From: Opitutaceae bacterium
Lineage (GTDB): Bacteria > Verrucomicrobiota > Verrucomicrobiia > Opitutales > Opitutaceae
Direction of reading: 5' to 3'
Length of the DNA stretch: 64,000 nucleotides
Assembly (NCBI GenBank): GCA_016794785.1
Contig: JAEUHC010000007.1
Location: forward strand, 215,858-279,857
Position 1 is the first letter of the stretch, and the number at the start of each line of letters is the position of its first letter. Below, one piece after another: positions 16,750 to 25,012 of this stretch. The position numbers and the translations under genes are program-made. The notes under the pieces were generated by a model. It worked only from the letters and a program-made list of their open reading frames with translations. It did no database searches and was not told where the DNA came from.

Positions 16750-19180
16750 CGGACTTACGGGGTGTGGCCTCGGGCGGAGTTGCGGTCGTGCCGGCATCAG
16801 GATAGGCGACGCGGGCGTGCAGCATGTTGAGCAGCGTGAAGTGGAAGCTGTTCTTGATGCGGGTGAGCTGCTCGAGGGTCAGCGGCGTGTCGTCGAGCTG
16901 GCCGTCGGCGATGCGGTCGGCGAAGGTGCGGTTGATGACCTCGTGCAGGCTCTCGGCGTCGATTTGCCGGAGGGAGCGCGTGGTGGCCTCGACGCCGTCG
17001 GCGAGCGAGATGATGGCGCTCTCGCGCGTCTGGGGCCGGGGGCCTGGGTAGCGGAAGTCGGCGGCATTCGGCGAGGCGGGCGGCCCGATGGGAGTGGAAA
17101 CGGAATCGCCGCTCTTGCTGTCGTGCGGCGCCGTCTTTTTCCGATCTGCCGCCGTGCGCGCGGGAAAGGGCGCGCGGGAGTGCTCCATGGCGCGCTGGTA
17201 GAAATAGCGCACGAGAGTCGTGCCGTGATGCTGCTGGATCACATCGACGACGGCGCGGGGGAGGCGGTGCCTGCGCGCGAGATCGACGCCATCGGGCACG
17301 TGCTGGCGGATGTGGCGCGCGGATTCCTCCGGCGGGAGCCCGGCATGGGCGTCGGTGCCATGGCGCGCGTTTTCGCCGAAGAACTGCGGGGCGTTGATTT
17401 TGCCGATGTCGTGAAACAGGGCGCAGGCGCGGGCCACGAGGGCGTTGGCGCCGACGGCATTGGCGGCGTTTTCCGAGAGCTGGGCCACGACGAGCGAGTG
17501 GTGATAAGTGCCGGGCGCCTCCAGTTGCATGCGGCGCAGGAGCGGGTGGTTGTAGTCAGTGAGCTCGAGCAGGGTGATGTCCGTCGTGCGCTTGAAAAGC
17601 GACTCGAGCACCGGCAGCAGGCCCACGACGCCTATGCCCGTGAGCAGCCCGGTGCCGAGGCCCGCGGCCATCTGGCGCACGAGCGTGTCGAACGGCGTCT
17701 GATCCGCGATGCCGATGAGCGCCGCAAACGCGGCCACCGTGAGCCCCCCCGCGCCGGCCGCGCGGACCACGAGCGCGCGCCGCCGCACGTCGCGCCCGAA
17801 GTAGATCGTCACCAGCGAGGCGAGGAACGTGAGCACGAGCAGGTCGAGGCGGTTGCCGTAGATGACGCCGGTGAAAATCGAGATCAGCAGCGCCATGAAG
17901 ATGCCCGAGCCGGCGTCGATCAGGATGGCGATGATGAGCGGGGCAAACGCGGTCGGCGCCACGTAGGGCAGGGTGGAGGCCCACGCGCCGTCCCGCAGGA
18001 AGAACTCCGCGCCCCCGAGCGAGTAGTTGGCGCGGACGAGGGCGAGGTTCGCGATGACGACGAGGGCGAGCAGCCCGCAGCGGACGTTGCTGCGCAGCGT
18101 CTCGGGATCCTCGATGCGGATGTAGATGAGCGAGGCCAGCACCATCGCGAGCACCAGCAGCACGCGGCCGAAGAGCGTGAGACCCTCGCTGACATCGGCG
18201 TCGCTGTGCACCCGCAGGTGCTCGCGGTGCGCGGTGATCATCTCGTGCTGCTCGCGGGACACGCGTGCGCCGGCCTCGACGATGGTCTGGCCGCGCGCGA
18301 CGTTCACGATGACGGGCTTCACCCGCTCGGCCGCCGCCGCGTGACGGGCGGCCGTAGCCTCGCGGTCGAAGACGACATTGGGCGTCAGCCCGAAGCGGAA
18401 AAGGCGGAAGACCGCCTGCACCGCCGGGCGCGGCGCGGTCCCGATCGCCAGGCTCACCCGGAGGGCGGTGAGCGCCTCCTCCAGCGACAGCACGGGTCGC
18501 TGCGCGACCTCGCCGTCGGGGCGGGCGATTTGAAAGGCGAGGGTGCTGCCGGGCTGCATGCCGCCGAGCGTGGCGTCGCTCACGCCCTGCGCGTAAACAT
18601 CGCGCAGGGTGGCCAGACCGCTGTCGAACAGCTCCGCGCGCACCTTGGGATCGAGCGGGGCGAGCAGTGCGGCGATGTCCTCCGGGGTGGCGTGATAGGT
18701 GGCGCCGTGGGAGTTGAAGGTGTCGGCCATGCGCGCGAGCTCGGCGCGGCGTCCGATGAGCGGGGGGACGTTGGCCGCGCCCGCGGACTCAAACGCGACG
18801 AGCTGGCCGAGCAAGGTGCGCGCCGCCGCCTCAAGGCGGCGCAACGGCTCAAGGTCGAGCCGATAGACGGGCGGCAGGCCGTCGAGGTATTGGTCGCGCG
18901 CGACGCGGGTGCGCTCCGCGCTCTCGTAGCGGAATGGCGCAAGGGCCGTCACGCGGCTGGTCGCCACCTGATCGACCGAGATTGGGGCGTCGACGGTGCT
19001 GATGCCCGCCGAGCTGATGATGACGATGGCGGCGACGGTGAAGAGGAAGATGAGCGCCGCGATGAGGCGCGACCGATCGAGAAACTCCCGCATCGCCGAC
19101 TGCGCGACCGGCGCAACCGTGCCCGCACGCCGCGCCGCAAGGCCGCCGACGAGGAGCTTGAACTGGTTGCGGACGGACAT
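16739..19180 (-). CDS. pgpH: PgpH-like 7TM-HD cyclic-di-AMP phosphodiesterase
   Basis: 813 aa. An N-terminal helix (about 35-60) is followed by an extracytoplasmic domain (7TMR-HDED type, about 60-310), about seven membrane helices (310-500) and a cytoplasmic HD domain with TYHHSLVV, FHDIGK (HD at 590-591) and QQHHGT. PgpH proteins hydrolyse c-di-AMP. An insertion of about 50 polar residues (RKKTAPHDSKSGD region) lies inside the HD domain. The gene follows phoH and lepB and overlaps ybeY. The pgpH-ybeY order matches the conserved phoH-pgpH-ybeY neighbourhood. Confidence 0.9.
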   Translation of the reverse strand: MSVRNQFKLLVGGLAARRAGTVAPVAQSAMREFLDRSRLIAALIFLFTVAAIVIISSAGISTVDAPISVDQVATSRVTALAPFRYESAERTRVARDQYLDGLPPVYRLDLEPLRRLEAAARTLLGQLVAFESAGAANVPPLIGRRAELARMADTFNSHGATYHATPEDIAALLAPLDPKVRAELFDSGLATLRDVYAQGVSDATLGGMQPGSTLAFQIARPDGEVAQRPVLSLEEALTALRVSLAIGTAPRPAVQAVFRLFRFGLTPNVVFDREATAARHAAAAERVKPVIVNVARGQTIVEAGARVSREQHEMITAHREHLRVHSDADVSEGLTLFGRVLLVLAMVLASLIYIRIEDPETLRSNVRCGLLALVVIANLALVRANYSLGGAEFFLRDGAWASTLPYVAPTAFAPLIIAILIDAGSGIFMALLISIFTGVIYGNRLDLLVLTFLASLVTIYFGRDVRRRALVVRAAGAGGLTVAAFAALIGIADQTPFDTLVRQMAAGLGTGLLTGIGVVGLLPVLESLFKRTTDITLLELTDYNHPLLRRMQLEAPGTYHHSLVVAQLSENAANAVGANALVARACALFHDIGKINAPQFFGENARHGTDAHAGLPPEESARHIRQHVPDGVDLARRHRLPRAVVDVIQQHHGTTLVRYFYQRAMEHSRAPFPARTAADRKKTAPHDSKSGDSVSTPIGPPASPNAADFRYPGPRPQTRESAIISLADGVEATTRSLRQIDAESLHEVINRTFADRIADGQLDDTPLTLEQLTRIKNSFHFTLLNMLHARVAYPDAGTTATPPEATPRKSDAR

Positions 19181-19237
19181 GGGAGGTAGCTTCGACGAAA
19201 TAGCGCGTTTGGTCGATGAGTGTTTGAACGCGGTGCG

Positions 19238-19783
19238 TTACTCCTTTTTTTCCGGTGAGGTGCGGATGACGTAGGCAACGAAACCTCTGACGAGTGACTG
19301 ATGGATTGGCCCCATGCTACGACTGTCGTCGAAGGAATGGTTGAGGTTGTCGCCGAGCATGAAAAACTGATCTGGGCCTAGTTTCACTTCAAACGCCGGC
19401 AGTTTTTGATCACCCGTTGGGGTTCCGTAGAATGGGGCATCGATTTTGCGGCCATCTACAAATAGTTCGGTGCCGGAGATGCGAATGTGCTCACCCGGCA
19501 TTCCAACCACGCGTTTCATCCAAGGTATTTTGCGATCCGCCCATTTGTTATTCGGTGGCACATCGTAGACGGCCATGTCGAATCGCTTGATCGAGCGGAG
19601 ACTCCACAGGCCAGTCAGTGCGATGAAGTGATCGCCTGCTTTGACCGCTGGCTCCATGGAGCGGCCCGGATATGCCATGAGGCGGATACCGCTCAGCCAG
19701 CCGGCCAGCACCAATGAGCCGAGTATGAGGGCTAGAATTCGCAGCAGACGTCCTGAAAATGGTCGCGGCATTTTTATTATCAC
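19238..19783 (-). CDS. lepB: Signal peptidase I (S26)
   Basis: 181 aa. One N-terminal membrane anchor (about 12-32), then the S26 boxes: catalytic Ser42 in PGRSMEP, catalytic Lys90 in MKRVVGMPGE and the GDNLNHSFDSR box. It cleaves signal peptides of exported proteins, of which this window encodes many. The GTG start at 19783 overlaps the phoH stop by 4 bases and has GAGGT 6 bases upstream; ATG 19771 is an alternative. Base composition is visibly less GC-rich than its neighbours, and its place between phoH and pgpH is unusual, which suggests late insertion into the operon. Confidence 0.9.
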   Translation of the reverse strand: MIIKMPRPFSGRLLRILALILGSLVLAGWLSGIRLMAYPGRSMEPAVKAGDHFIALTGLWSLRSIKRFDMAVYDVPPNNKWADRKIPWMKRVVGMPGEHIRISGTELFVDGRKIDAPFYGTPTGDQKLPAFEVKLGPDQFFMLGDNLNHSFDDSRSMGPIHQSLVRGFVAYVIRTSPEKKE

Positions 19784-20766
19784 CGCTTCACCTCAGTGCC
19801 GGTCCCGCCCGCCATCGGATTCCGATACGCCTCATACGCCTCGATGATTTTGGCGACGAGGGGGTGGCGGACGATGTCGGCGCCGCTGAAGGTGTGGAAA
19901 TCGATGCCGGGGATGGCGCCGAGGATATGGCGGACTTCGAGCAGGCCGCTCTGCTTGGCGCGCGGCAGGTCGATTTGGGTGATGTCGCCCGTCACGACCA
20001 TGCGCGACTCCTCGCCGAGGCGGGTGAGAAACATCATCATCTGCTCGGGGGTGGTGTTCTGCGCCTCGTCGAGGATGATGAAGGCGCGCGAGAGCGTGCG
20101 GCCGCGCATGTAGGCGAGCGGGGCGATCTCGATGACGCCTTTTTCGGTGAGGCGGACGACGTCCTCCGGATCGAGCATGTCGTGCAGCGCGTCGTAGAGG
20201 GGGCGGAGGTAGGGGAGGATTTTCTCGCGCAGGTCGCCGGGCAGGAAGCCGAGCGCCTCGCCGGCCTCGACGGCCGGGCGCGTGAGGATGATGCGCTCGA
20301 CCTCGTTCTTGAGGAGGGCGTTCACCGCGGCGGCCATCGCGAGGTAGGTCTTGCCGGTGCCGGCGGGGCCGATGCCGAAGACCACCGGGTGCGCGAGCAT
20401 CGACTGGAGGTAGAGTTTTTGCCCGAGGGTCTTGGGGACGATCGTCTTGCGGTTGGTGGCGATGACGAGCGGCTGCTCGAGGAGAGACTGGAGCTGCGGG
20501 CCTTCGCCACGGGCAAACGCATCCGCGATGCGGTGGAAATCGGGTGTGCGGATCGCCATGCCCTGCGCGCGGCCACGATCAAGAAAGGCGAAGAGCGCCT
20601 CGGCCACGGCCACGCGGTCGGCCGCGCCGTCGATCTTCACCCAGTCCTCGCGGGTGGTGAGCTTCACGTCCAAGGCCCGCTCGGCATGCACGAGGTTTTC
20701 CTCGCGGGCGCCATAGAGAGAACTGGCGTGGCGGGGGCTGGGGAAGTGAAGGGTCTTGGAAGGCAC
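19780..20766 (-). CDS. phoH: PhoH family ATPase
   Basis: 328 aa from GTG 20766. Walker A GPAGTGKTYLA, Walker B FIILDEAQNTTPEQM and the SRMVVTGDITQIDLPR segment define PhoH/PhoL. An N-terminal KH-like region is present. PhoH-like ATPases act with YbeY in RNA metabolism, and the two genes are in the same minus-strand operon here, with lepB and pgpH between them. The stop overlaps the lepB start by 4 bases. Confidence 0.93.
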   Translation of the reverse strand: MPSKTLHFPSPRHASSLYGAREENLVHAERALDVKLTTREDWVKIDGAADRVAVAEALFAFLDRGRAQGMAIRTPDFHRIADAFARGEGPQLQSLLEQPLVIATNRKTIVPKTLGQKLYLQSMLAHPVVFGIGPAGTGKTYLAMAAAVNALLKNEVERIILTRPAVEAGEALGFLPGDLREKILPYLRPLYDALHDMLDPEDVVRLTEKGVIEIAPLAYMRGRTLSRAFIILDEAQNTTPEQMMMFLTRLGEESRMVVTGDITQIDLPRAKQSGLLEVRHILGAIPGIDFHTFSGADIVRHPLVAKIIEAYEAYRNPMAGGTGTEVKR

Positions 20767-20786
20767 GGCGGAAAAGAAGAAAAGGG

Positions 20787-20873
20787 CGGAAAAGGAGAAA
20801 GAGGAAACGGGGTGGCCCAGAGCCGCAGGTGGAGGCGGAGTGGTTTCTTATTTCTTCTTTCTCCTTTTTTCCG
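20787..20873. repeat. Purine/pyrimidine inverted repeat between HIT and phoH genes
   Basis: CGGAAAAGGAGAAAGA (20787-20802) and its near-complement with two extra T residues (20856-20873) form a long A/G:T/C hairpin. The right arm lies inside the last codons of the HIT gene, which therefore encode a basic tail (KTEKRRKKK). It could act as a terminator or attenuator in the minus-strand transcript. Confidence 0.5.
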
Positions 20874-21366
20874 TTTTCAGTGTTGCCGCCGCGGCGGTGA
20901 GTTTCTCCCAAGTCGATTCCAAGGCTTGCGGCAGGATGCGGACCTGGCCGAGCACGGGCATGAAGTTGGTGTCGCCATTCCAGCGCGGGACGATGTGGCC
21001 ATGGAGGTGGGCGATGCTGCCGCCCGCGACGGCGGCGCCGAGGTTGAAACCGATGTTGAAGCCATCGGGCCGGAGCACGGCGGTGAGCAGACGCTCGCCG
21101 ACGATCATTTCCTCCATCAGGTCCGCGCGCTCCGCAGAAGTGAGCTCGGTCAGATCCTCGACCTCGCGGAAGGGCACCGCGAGCAGATGGCCGGGGTTGT
21201 AGGGAAAGCGGTTCAGCACGAGGTAGCTGAGGGCGGAGCGGTGGACGATTAACGCGGTGCGGTCGTCGCCGAGGGCGGGCAGCTCGGTGAAGGGCCGCTT
21301 CATGCCGGCGGGCAAGCGTGGCGCTTCGATGTATTCCATGCGCCAGTAAGGGTGGAGCTGCGGCAT
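20848..21366 (-). CDS. HIT family nucleotide hydrolase/phosphorylase
   Basis: 172 aa. The histidine triad is AHLHGHIVPRW (His120, His122, His124), preceded by NPGHLLAVPFREV, typical of the Ap4A-phosphorylase/HIT branch with PRW after the triad. Likely hydrolyses nucleoside phosphate derivatives such as diadenosine polyphosphates. The C-terminal KTEKRRKKK tail is encoded within an inverted repeat and may not be part of the fold. First gene of the minus-strand phoH operon. Confidence 0.88.
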   Translation of the reverse strand: MPQLHPYWRMEYIEAPRLPAGMKRPFTELPALGDDRTALIVHRSALSYLVLNRFPYNPGHLLAVPFREVEDLTELTSAERADLMEEMIVGERLLTAVLRPDGFNIGFNLGAAVAGGSIAHLHGHIVPRWNGDTNFMPVLGQVRILPQALESTWEKLTAAAATLKTEKRRKKK

Positions 21367-21491
21367 TTGGGCGGGTGGATCGACGGGAGAAAAGGGTCCG
21401 AAGGAGAAGCCGGGCCGCGGGCAAAGTCAAAGCCGGGGTCGGGTTGGCGGGGACAGGAAACGCGCTTCCGTTTTGGCAAAAACCTCCCACG

Positions 21492-22322
21492 ATGCGCGCT
21501 CCATTTCCTGTGAGCGACTCTCCCGACCAGACCCCCAACGATGATTCCAACCTGAGCCCGCTGGCGCGCATGCGCGAGAAATCGATGGGCTTTTGGGAGC
21601 ATCTGGAGGAACTGCGCGGCACCTTGGTCAAGAGCGCGGTGGTGTTCGTGATCTTCGCGGTGCTGGTGGGCGTGTTCTACAAGCAGTTCAACAGCGCCCT
21701 GCTGTGGCCGCTGACCTCCGCCAACGCCGCCGACCCGAACTACAAGGTGGAATTGATCACGATTTCGCCCCTGGAAGTGTTCAATGTGCTCATCCAGATG
21801 TGTGTCTTTGGCGGGCTGGGGCTGGCCTCGCCCTTCATTCTCTACTTCATCGCGCAGTTTGTCTCGCCGGCGCTGACGGAGCGGGAGACGCGGGTGGTGG
21901 TGCCGCTGTGCATCTCCGCGCTGGTGTTGTTCATCATTGGCGCTTTGTTCGCCTTTTTTCTCCTGATGCCGGGGACGCTAAGTTTCGCGGGCTGGCTCAA
22001 CACGGATCTGAATTTCCGGCCGCAGTGGACGGCGGGCAGCTATTTTTCGATGCTCACTTGGATTGTCGTGGGCGTGGGGGCGGTCTTTGAGTTTCCCCTC
22101 GTGCTCGTGCTGCTCGTGTGGCTGGGCGTGATCACCACGGCCTTTCTGCGCAAATACCGGCGTCACGCCATCGTTGTGATCTTCATCATCGCGGCGATTG
22201 TGACGCCGACGCCGGATCCCATCATGCAATCGCTGTTGGCGGCGCCGCTCTACCTGCTCTTCGAAATTGCAATCGTGGTCGCCACGCGCATCGAAAAGAA
22301 GCGCGCGGCGATGGCGCCATAA
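21492..22322 (+). CDS. tatC: Sec-independent (Tat) translocase subunit TatC
   Basis: 276 aa from ATG 21492; an upstream in-frame ATG at 21318 would add a basic tail antisense to the HIT gene and is unlikely. The N-terminal signature MGFWEHLEELRGTLVKS and six membrane helices, including FLRKYRRHAIVVIFIIAAIVTPTPDP, are diagnostic of TatC. TatC recognises twin-arginine signal peptides. At least two probable substrates are encoded in the window (29693-30730 and 35110-35934). No tatA/tatB gene is adjacent. Confidence 0.95.
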   Translation: MRAPFPVSDSPDQTPNDDSNLSPLARMREKSMGFWEHLEELRGTLVKSAVVFVIFAVLVGVFYKQFNSALLWPLTSANAADPNYKVELITISPLEVFNVLIQMCVFGGLGLASPFILYFIAQFVSPALTERETRVVVPLCISALVLFIIGALFAFFLLMPGTLSFAGWLNTDLNFRPQWTAGSYFSMLTWIVVGVGAVFEFPLVLVLLVWLGVITTAFLRKYRRHAIVVIFIIAAIVTPTPDPIMQSLLAAPLYLLFEIAIVVATRIEKKRAAMAP

Positions 22323-22382
22323 TCCGCGCCGCGCGCCCGCGCCAGGCTCCGGTGGGGTTGCTTGCTTCTCGCCCCCAGCCTG

Positions 22383-22416
22383 AAATGCAAAAGGCCCGGC
22401 TCTGTTGAGCCGGGCC
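22383..22416 (-). terminator. Rho-independent terminator of the lipoprotein gene
   Basis: GGCCCGGCTC-TGTT-GAGCCGGGCC (22393-22416) is a perfect 10-bp stem. On the minus strand it is followed by TTTTGCATTT. It lies 49 bases beyond the stop of the minus-strand gene ending at 22465, in the convergent gap with tatC. Confidence 0.85.
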
Positions 22417-22464
22417 GTGGGGCGCGATGAGATGTCGGGCGCGGGAGATGCGCCGGGCTTCGGG

Positions 22465-23220
22465 TCACATGCCTTTCTTCACAAAGGCGATGTCCTTGTT
22501 GTCGTCCTTGATGCGGATGGTCTTCTGGCCCTGCGTGTCCTTGCCGATGTAGTCGATGGTGGCGGCGACGAGCACCGGCAGGTTTTTGCGGATGTCGCGG
22601 CTCTCGCCCTCGCTGGTCACATCGACGGTCCAGAGTTCCTGCTGGGGTTTGCCCTCGGCCGCCTCCTTGGTCTCGCGGGCGGAGAGCTTCAGGTATTTTT
22701 CATAGACGATGACAGTGATGTAATACTCCCGGAAGCCCGCGAACTCCGTGCGGGGCGGGTCCTGCACGGTCACAGTCTGATAGATGGGGCGGCCCGCGGA
22801 ATCCGTGCCCACCTGCACACGCTCGGTGCGGATCTGGCCGGGGAGGGTGATGTAAACGGGCTCCGAGACGGGCTCGCGGCGCATCTGCGGCGGGCCCACT
22901 CCGTAGTCGAGGTCAACGACCATGTCGGGCTTGGTGTTGGGTGGCGCCTCATACATGCCCTTGCCCGAGAGCGCGGTTTTCACGTAGCCAGCGGCTTCCT
23001 GATAGCGGAGCGAGTCGTCGGCGACGAGCGGGTTGCGGTTCTTGATCTCGTAGGAGATCGTCGGTTCGGCGTTGGGTTTCGCCAGGGAGTCGACTTTGAC
23101 CGTGTGGGTGGTGGCGCAACCGGAAAGCAAGACTCCGGCGAGGACAGACGAGACGGCGAGCCCGGCGGCAAATCCGCGCCGCCGACCCGGGACGGAATCC
23201 GAAAGGGTGTCGGCATTCAT
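22465..23220 (-). CDS. Predicted lipoprotein of unknown function
   Basis: 251 aa from ATG 23220. Lipobox LSGC after a hydrophobic segment predicts acylation and membrane anchoring. The mature part starts TTHTVKVDSLAKPNAEP and contains a DLDYGVGPPQMRREPVSEP segment and a C-terminal region (DIRKNLPVLVAATIDYIGKDTQG) resembling DUF4136-type lipoproteins. No catalytic motif recognised. Followed by its own terminator. Confidence 0.8.
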   Translation of the reverse strand: MNADTLSDSVPGRRRGFAAGLAVSSVLAGVLLSGCATTHTVKVDSLAKPNAEPTISYEIKNRNPLVADDSLRYQEAAGYVKTALSGKGMYEAPPNTKPDMVVDLDYGVGPPQMRREPVSEPVYITLPGQIRTERVQVGTDSAGRPIYQTVTVQDPPRTEFAGFREYYITVIVYEKYLKLSARETKEAAEGKPQQELWTVDVTSEGESRDIRKNLPVLVAATIDYIGKDTQGQKTIRIKDDNKDIAFVKKGM

Positions 23221-23324
23221 GATTGGGATGGCCGCGAGAGTAAGCGAAGTTTCCGGCCGCGCAACCCCAACGATCAACTATCCCCCATTCCACCCGGCGC
23301 CGCAGTTGGCGGGGGAGCCCTGCA

Positions 23325-23564
23325 TTATTTCTGGCGGTCGGCCCGCTGGGCACGGAGCACGACGCGGAACATCTGGATGCAGAGCCAGAACACGCCCGAC
23401 ATGCAGGCTGCGCACAGACCGCCCCAGAGCATGATCATCTTCGTGTCGTTTGACGGCACGTGCGGCGACACGAGGGCGTAGATGCCGATGAAGAAGAGGA
23501 CGACGAGCACGGTGTCGACCAACAGGCTGAGGGGGGAGGTGAACTTCGTTTCCGGCTGAGACAT
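23325..23564 (-). CDS. Small two-helix membrane protein
   Basis: 79 aa from ATG 23564. Two hydrophobic helices (about 14-32 and 42-65) separated by a short loop, with a basic C-terminus (RAQRADRQK). No family recognised. It lies between the aminopeptidase and lipoprotein genes on the same strand. Confidence 0.65.
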   Translation of the reverse strand: MSQPETKFTSPLSLLVDTVLVVLFFIGIYALVSPHVPSNDTKMIMLWGGLCAACMSGVFWLCIQMFRVVLRAQRADRQK

Positions 23565-23618
23565 GGCCCGAAAAAGAGGCCCAACCCGCGCCGTGTCCAC
23601 GAAAAATTCCGGGCTGGA

Positions 23619-24893
23619 TCAGAGCTGCTTGGCGATGCCGGCCGTCAGATTCTCCGGTGCGCCTTCGGTGATCAGAAGGTTATCCTCGATGCGCACGCCG
23701 CCCGTTTGCAGATGCTGTTCGACGAGCGGCCAGTTGACGGAGTCGCGGTGTCGTTCGCGACGGACGGGATCATTGAGCAGTGGCGGGATGAAGTAGAGCC
23801 CCGGCTCGACCGTGACGACGTAGCCCGGCGCCAGCGGCAAATCCATGCGCAAGGTGCGCAGGCTGGCCCGGGCATCCGGGGTGCGTCCGGGCGCGAGCCC
23901 GCTCGCATCGCGCACTCCCAGGCCGACCATATGGCCGAGGCCGTGCGGAAAAAACAGCGTGTGCGCCTCCTGCTCCACCAGCGTCTCGGGCCGGCCGCGC
24001 ATGACACCCATCGCCACCAAGCCGGCCATCAAGTCAACCGCAGTGGCGAGATGGATCGCCTTCCACTCGGCGCCTGCGACACAACGGGCGCTGGCCCGTT
24101 CCTGCGCCGTCAGAACCGCCTGGTAAAGATCGCGCTGAAAAGCGGACGGTGTGCCGCATGCATAGGTGCGCGTCACGTCCGCGGTGTAGCGATCGAGTTC
24201 GGCGCCGGCATCGATCAGCACCAGCTCTCCGTCGCTCATCGTGCGCGATCCGGGCTCGCAGTGCAGGACGGCCGAATTGGGCCCGCTGCCCACTAGCGAG
24301 TGGTAGCCCGTGCCTGTCGCCCCTCCGCGGAAAAACTCCGCCTCCAACTCAATTTGCAGCGCGCGCTCGGTGAGTCCGGCGCGAAGCAGTCCGGGGATTA
24401 TCGCGAAGCCGCGCTCCGTCGCCGCCACGGCCTCGCGGAGCAAGGCCAGCTCGGCGGCGTCCTTCACGCGCCGCGCGTGGGTGAAGGCGGCGCGGACGCG
24501 TTGGGAAAGTTCCTTGTCGGCTGTCACCCCGGGGAAATGGGCGCCCAACTGGGCGATCGAGCGGCCGCGCCGGGCGGCCAACCAACCGGCGAAGTCGGCC
24601 AGCGGGCGGCCGGGCGGCTGCACGCGGCCTTCCCATACGCGTTCGCCTTCGGTCACGACTGGCACGAACGAAACCCAGCCCGCCGCGCCGTCTCGTGGAT
24701 CATAGGCGAGCACGGCGCCGGGGCACTCGAGGCCGGCGAGATAGTAATACTCTGCGTGCGCTCGAAACGGATAGTGCTGATCGCTGCCCTCGGGCAGAGG
24801 AATTGGCTCGCCGGCGGTGATCACGAGCAGGGCGTCGCCGAGCGGAAGTGCGGCCGCGACGCGCGCGCGGCGGGAATCGAGGGCGGGGATCAT
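23619..24893 (-). CDS. Xaa-Pro aminopeptidase-like M24 metallopeptidase
   Basis: 424 aa from ATG 24893. An N-terminal creatinase-like domain contains PEGSDQHYPFRAHAEYYYLAG, typical of aminopeptidase P. The C-terminal pita-bread domain has the metal ligands Asp (LIDAGAELD), Asp (TADVTRTYA), His (GLGHMVGLGV), Glu (VTVEPGLYF) and Glu (RIEDNLL). Removes N-terminal residues before proline in the cytoplasm. A longer frame to 25001 exists but would reach almost to the divergent sulfatase start at 25013. Confidence 0.92.
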   Translation of the reverse strand: MIPALDSRRARVAAALPLGDALLVITAGEPIPLPEGSDQHYPFRAHAEYYYLAGLECPGAVLAYDPRDGAAGWVSFVPVVTEGERVWEGRVQPPGRPLADFAGWLAARRGRSIAQLGAHFPGVTADKELSQRVRAAFTHARRVKDAAELALLREAVAATERGFAIIPGLLRAGLTERALQIELEAEFFRGGATGTGYHSLVGSGPNSAVLHCEPGSRTMSDGELVLIDAGAELDRYTADVTRTYACGTPSAFQRDLYQAVLTAQERASARCVAGAEWKAIHLATAVDLMAGLVAMGVMRGRPETLVEQEAHTLFFPHGLGHMVGLGVRDASGLAPGRTPDARASLRTLRMDLPLAPGYVVTVEPGLYFIPPLLNDPVRRERHRDSVNWPLVEQHLQTGGVRIEDNLLITEGAPENLTAGIAKQL

Positions 24894-25012
24894 TCGGGCC
24901 AGCGTGGAGAAGTTGGTGTCATCGGCGCAATGTCTCTTCGCCGCGGCCTGCGCGAAGGGTTGCCACCCGCCGGCCGGAAGCCCAGAGCTAGGGTGCCCCA
25001 ACTTGTTTCCCC

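Noticed and set aside
16817..19189. 790-codon open frame on the plus strand opposite the pgpH-like gene
   Set aside because: It mirrors a well-supported gene and has Arg/Gly/Ala/Glu-rich low-complexity translation without domains; long antisense frames are expected at this GC content.
21318..21491. N-terminal extension of TatC from ATG 21318
   Set aside because: It would add 58 basic residues encoded antisense to the HIT gene start; the TatC signature begins after ATG 21492.
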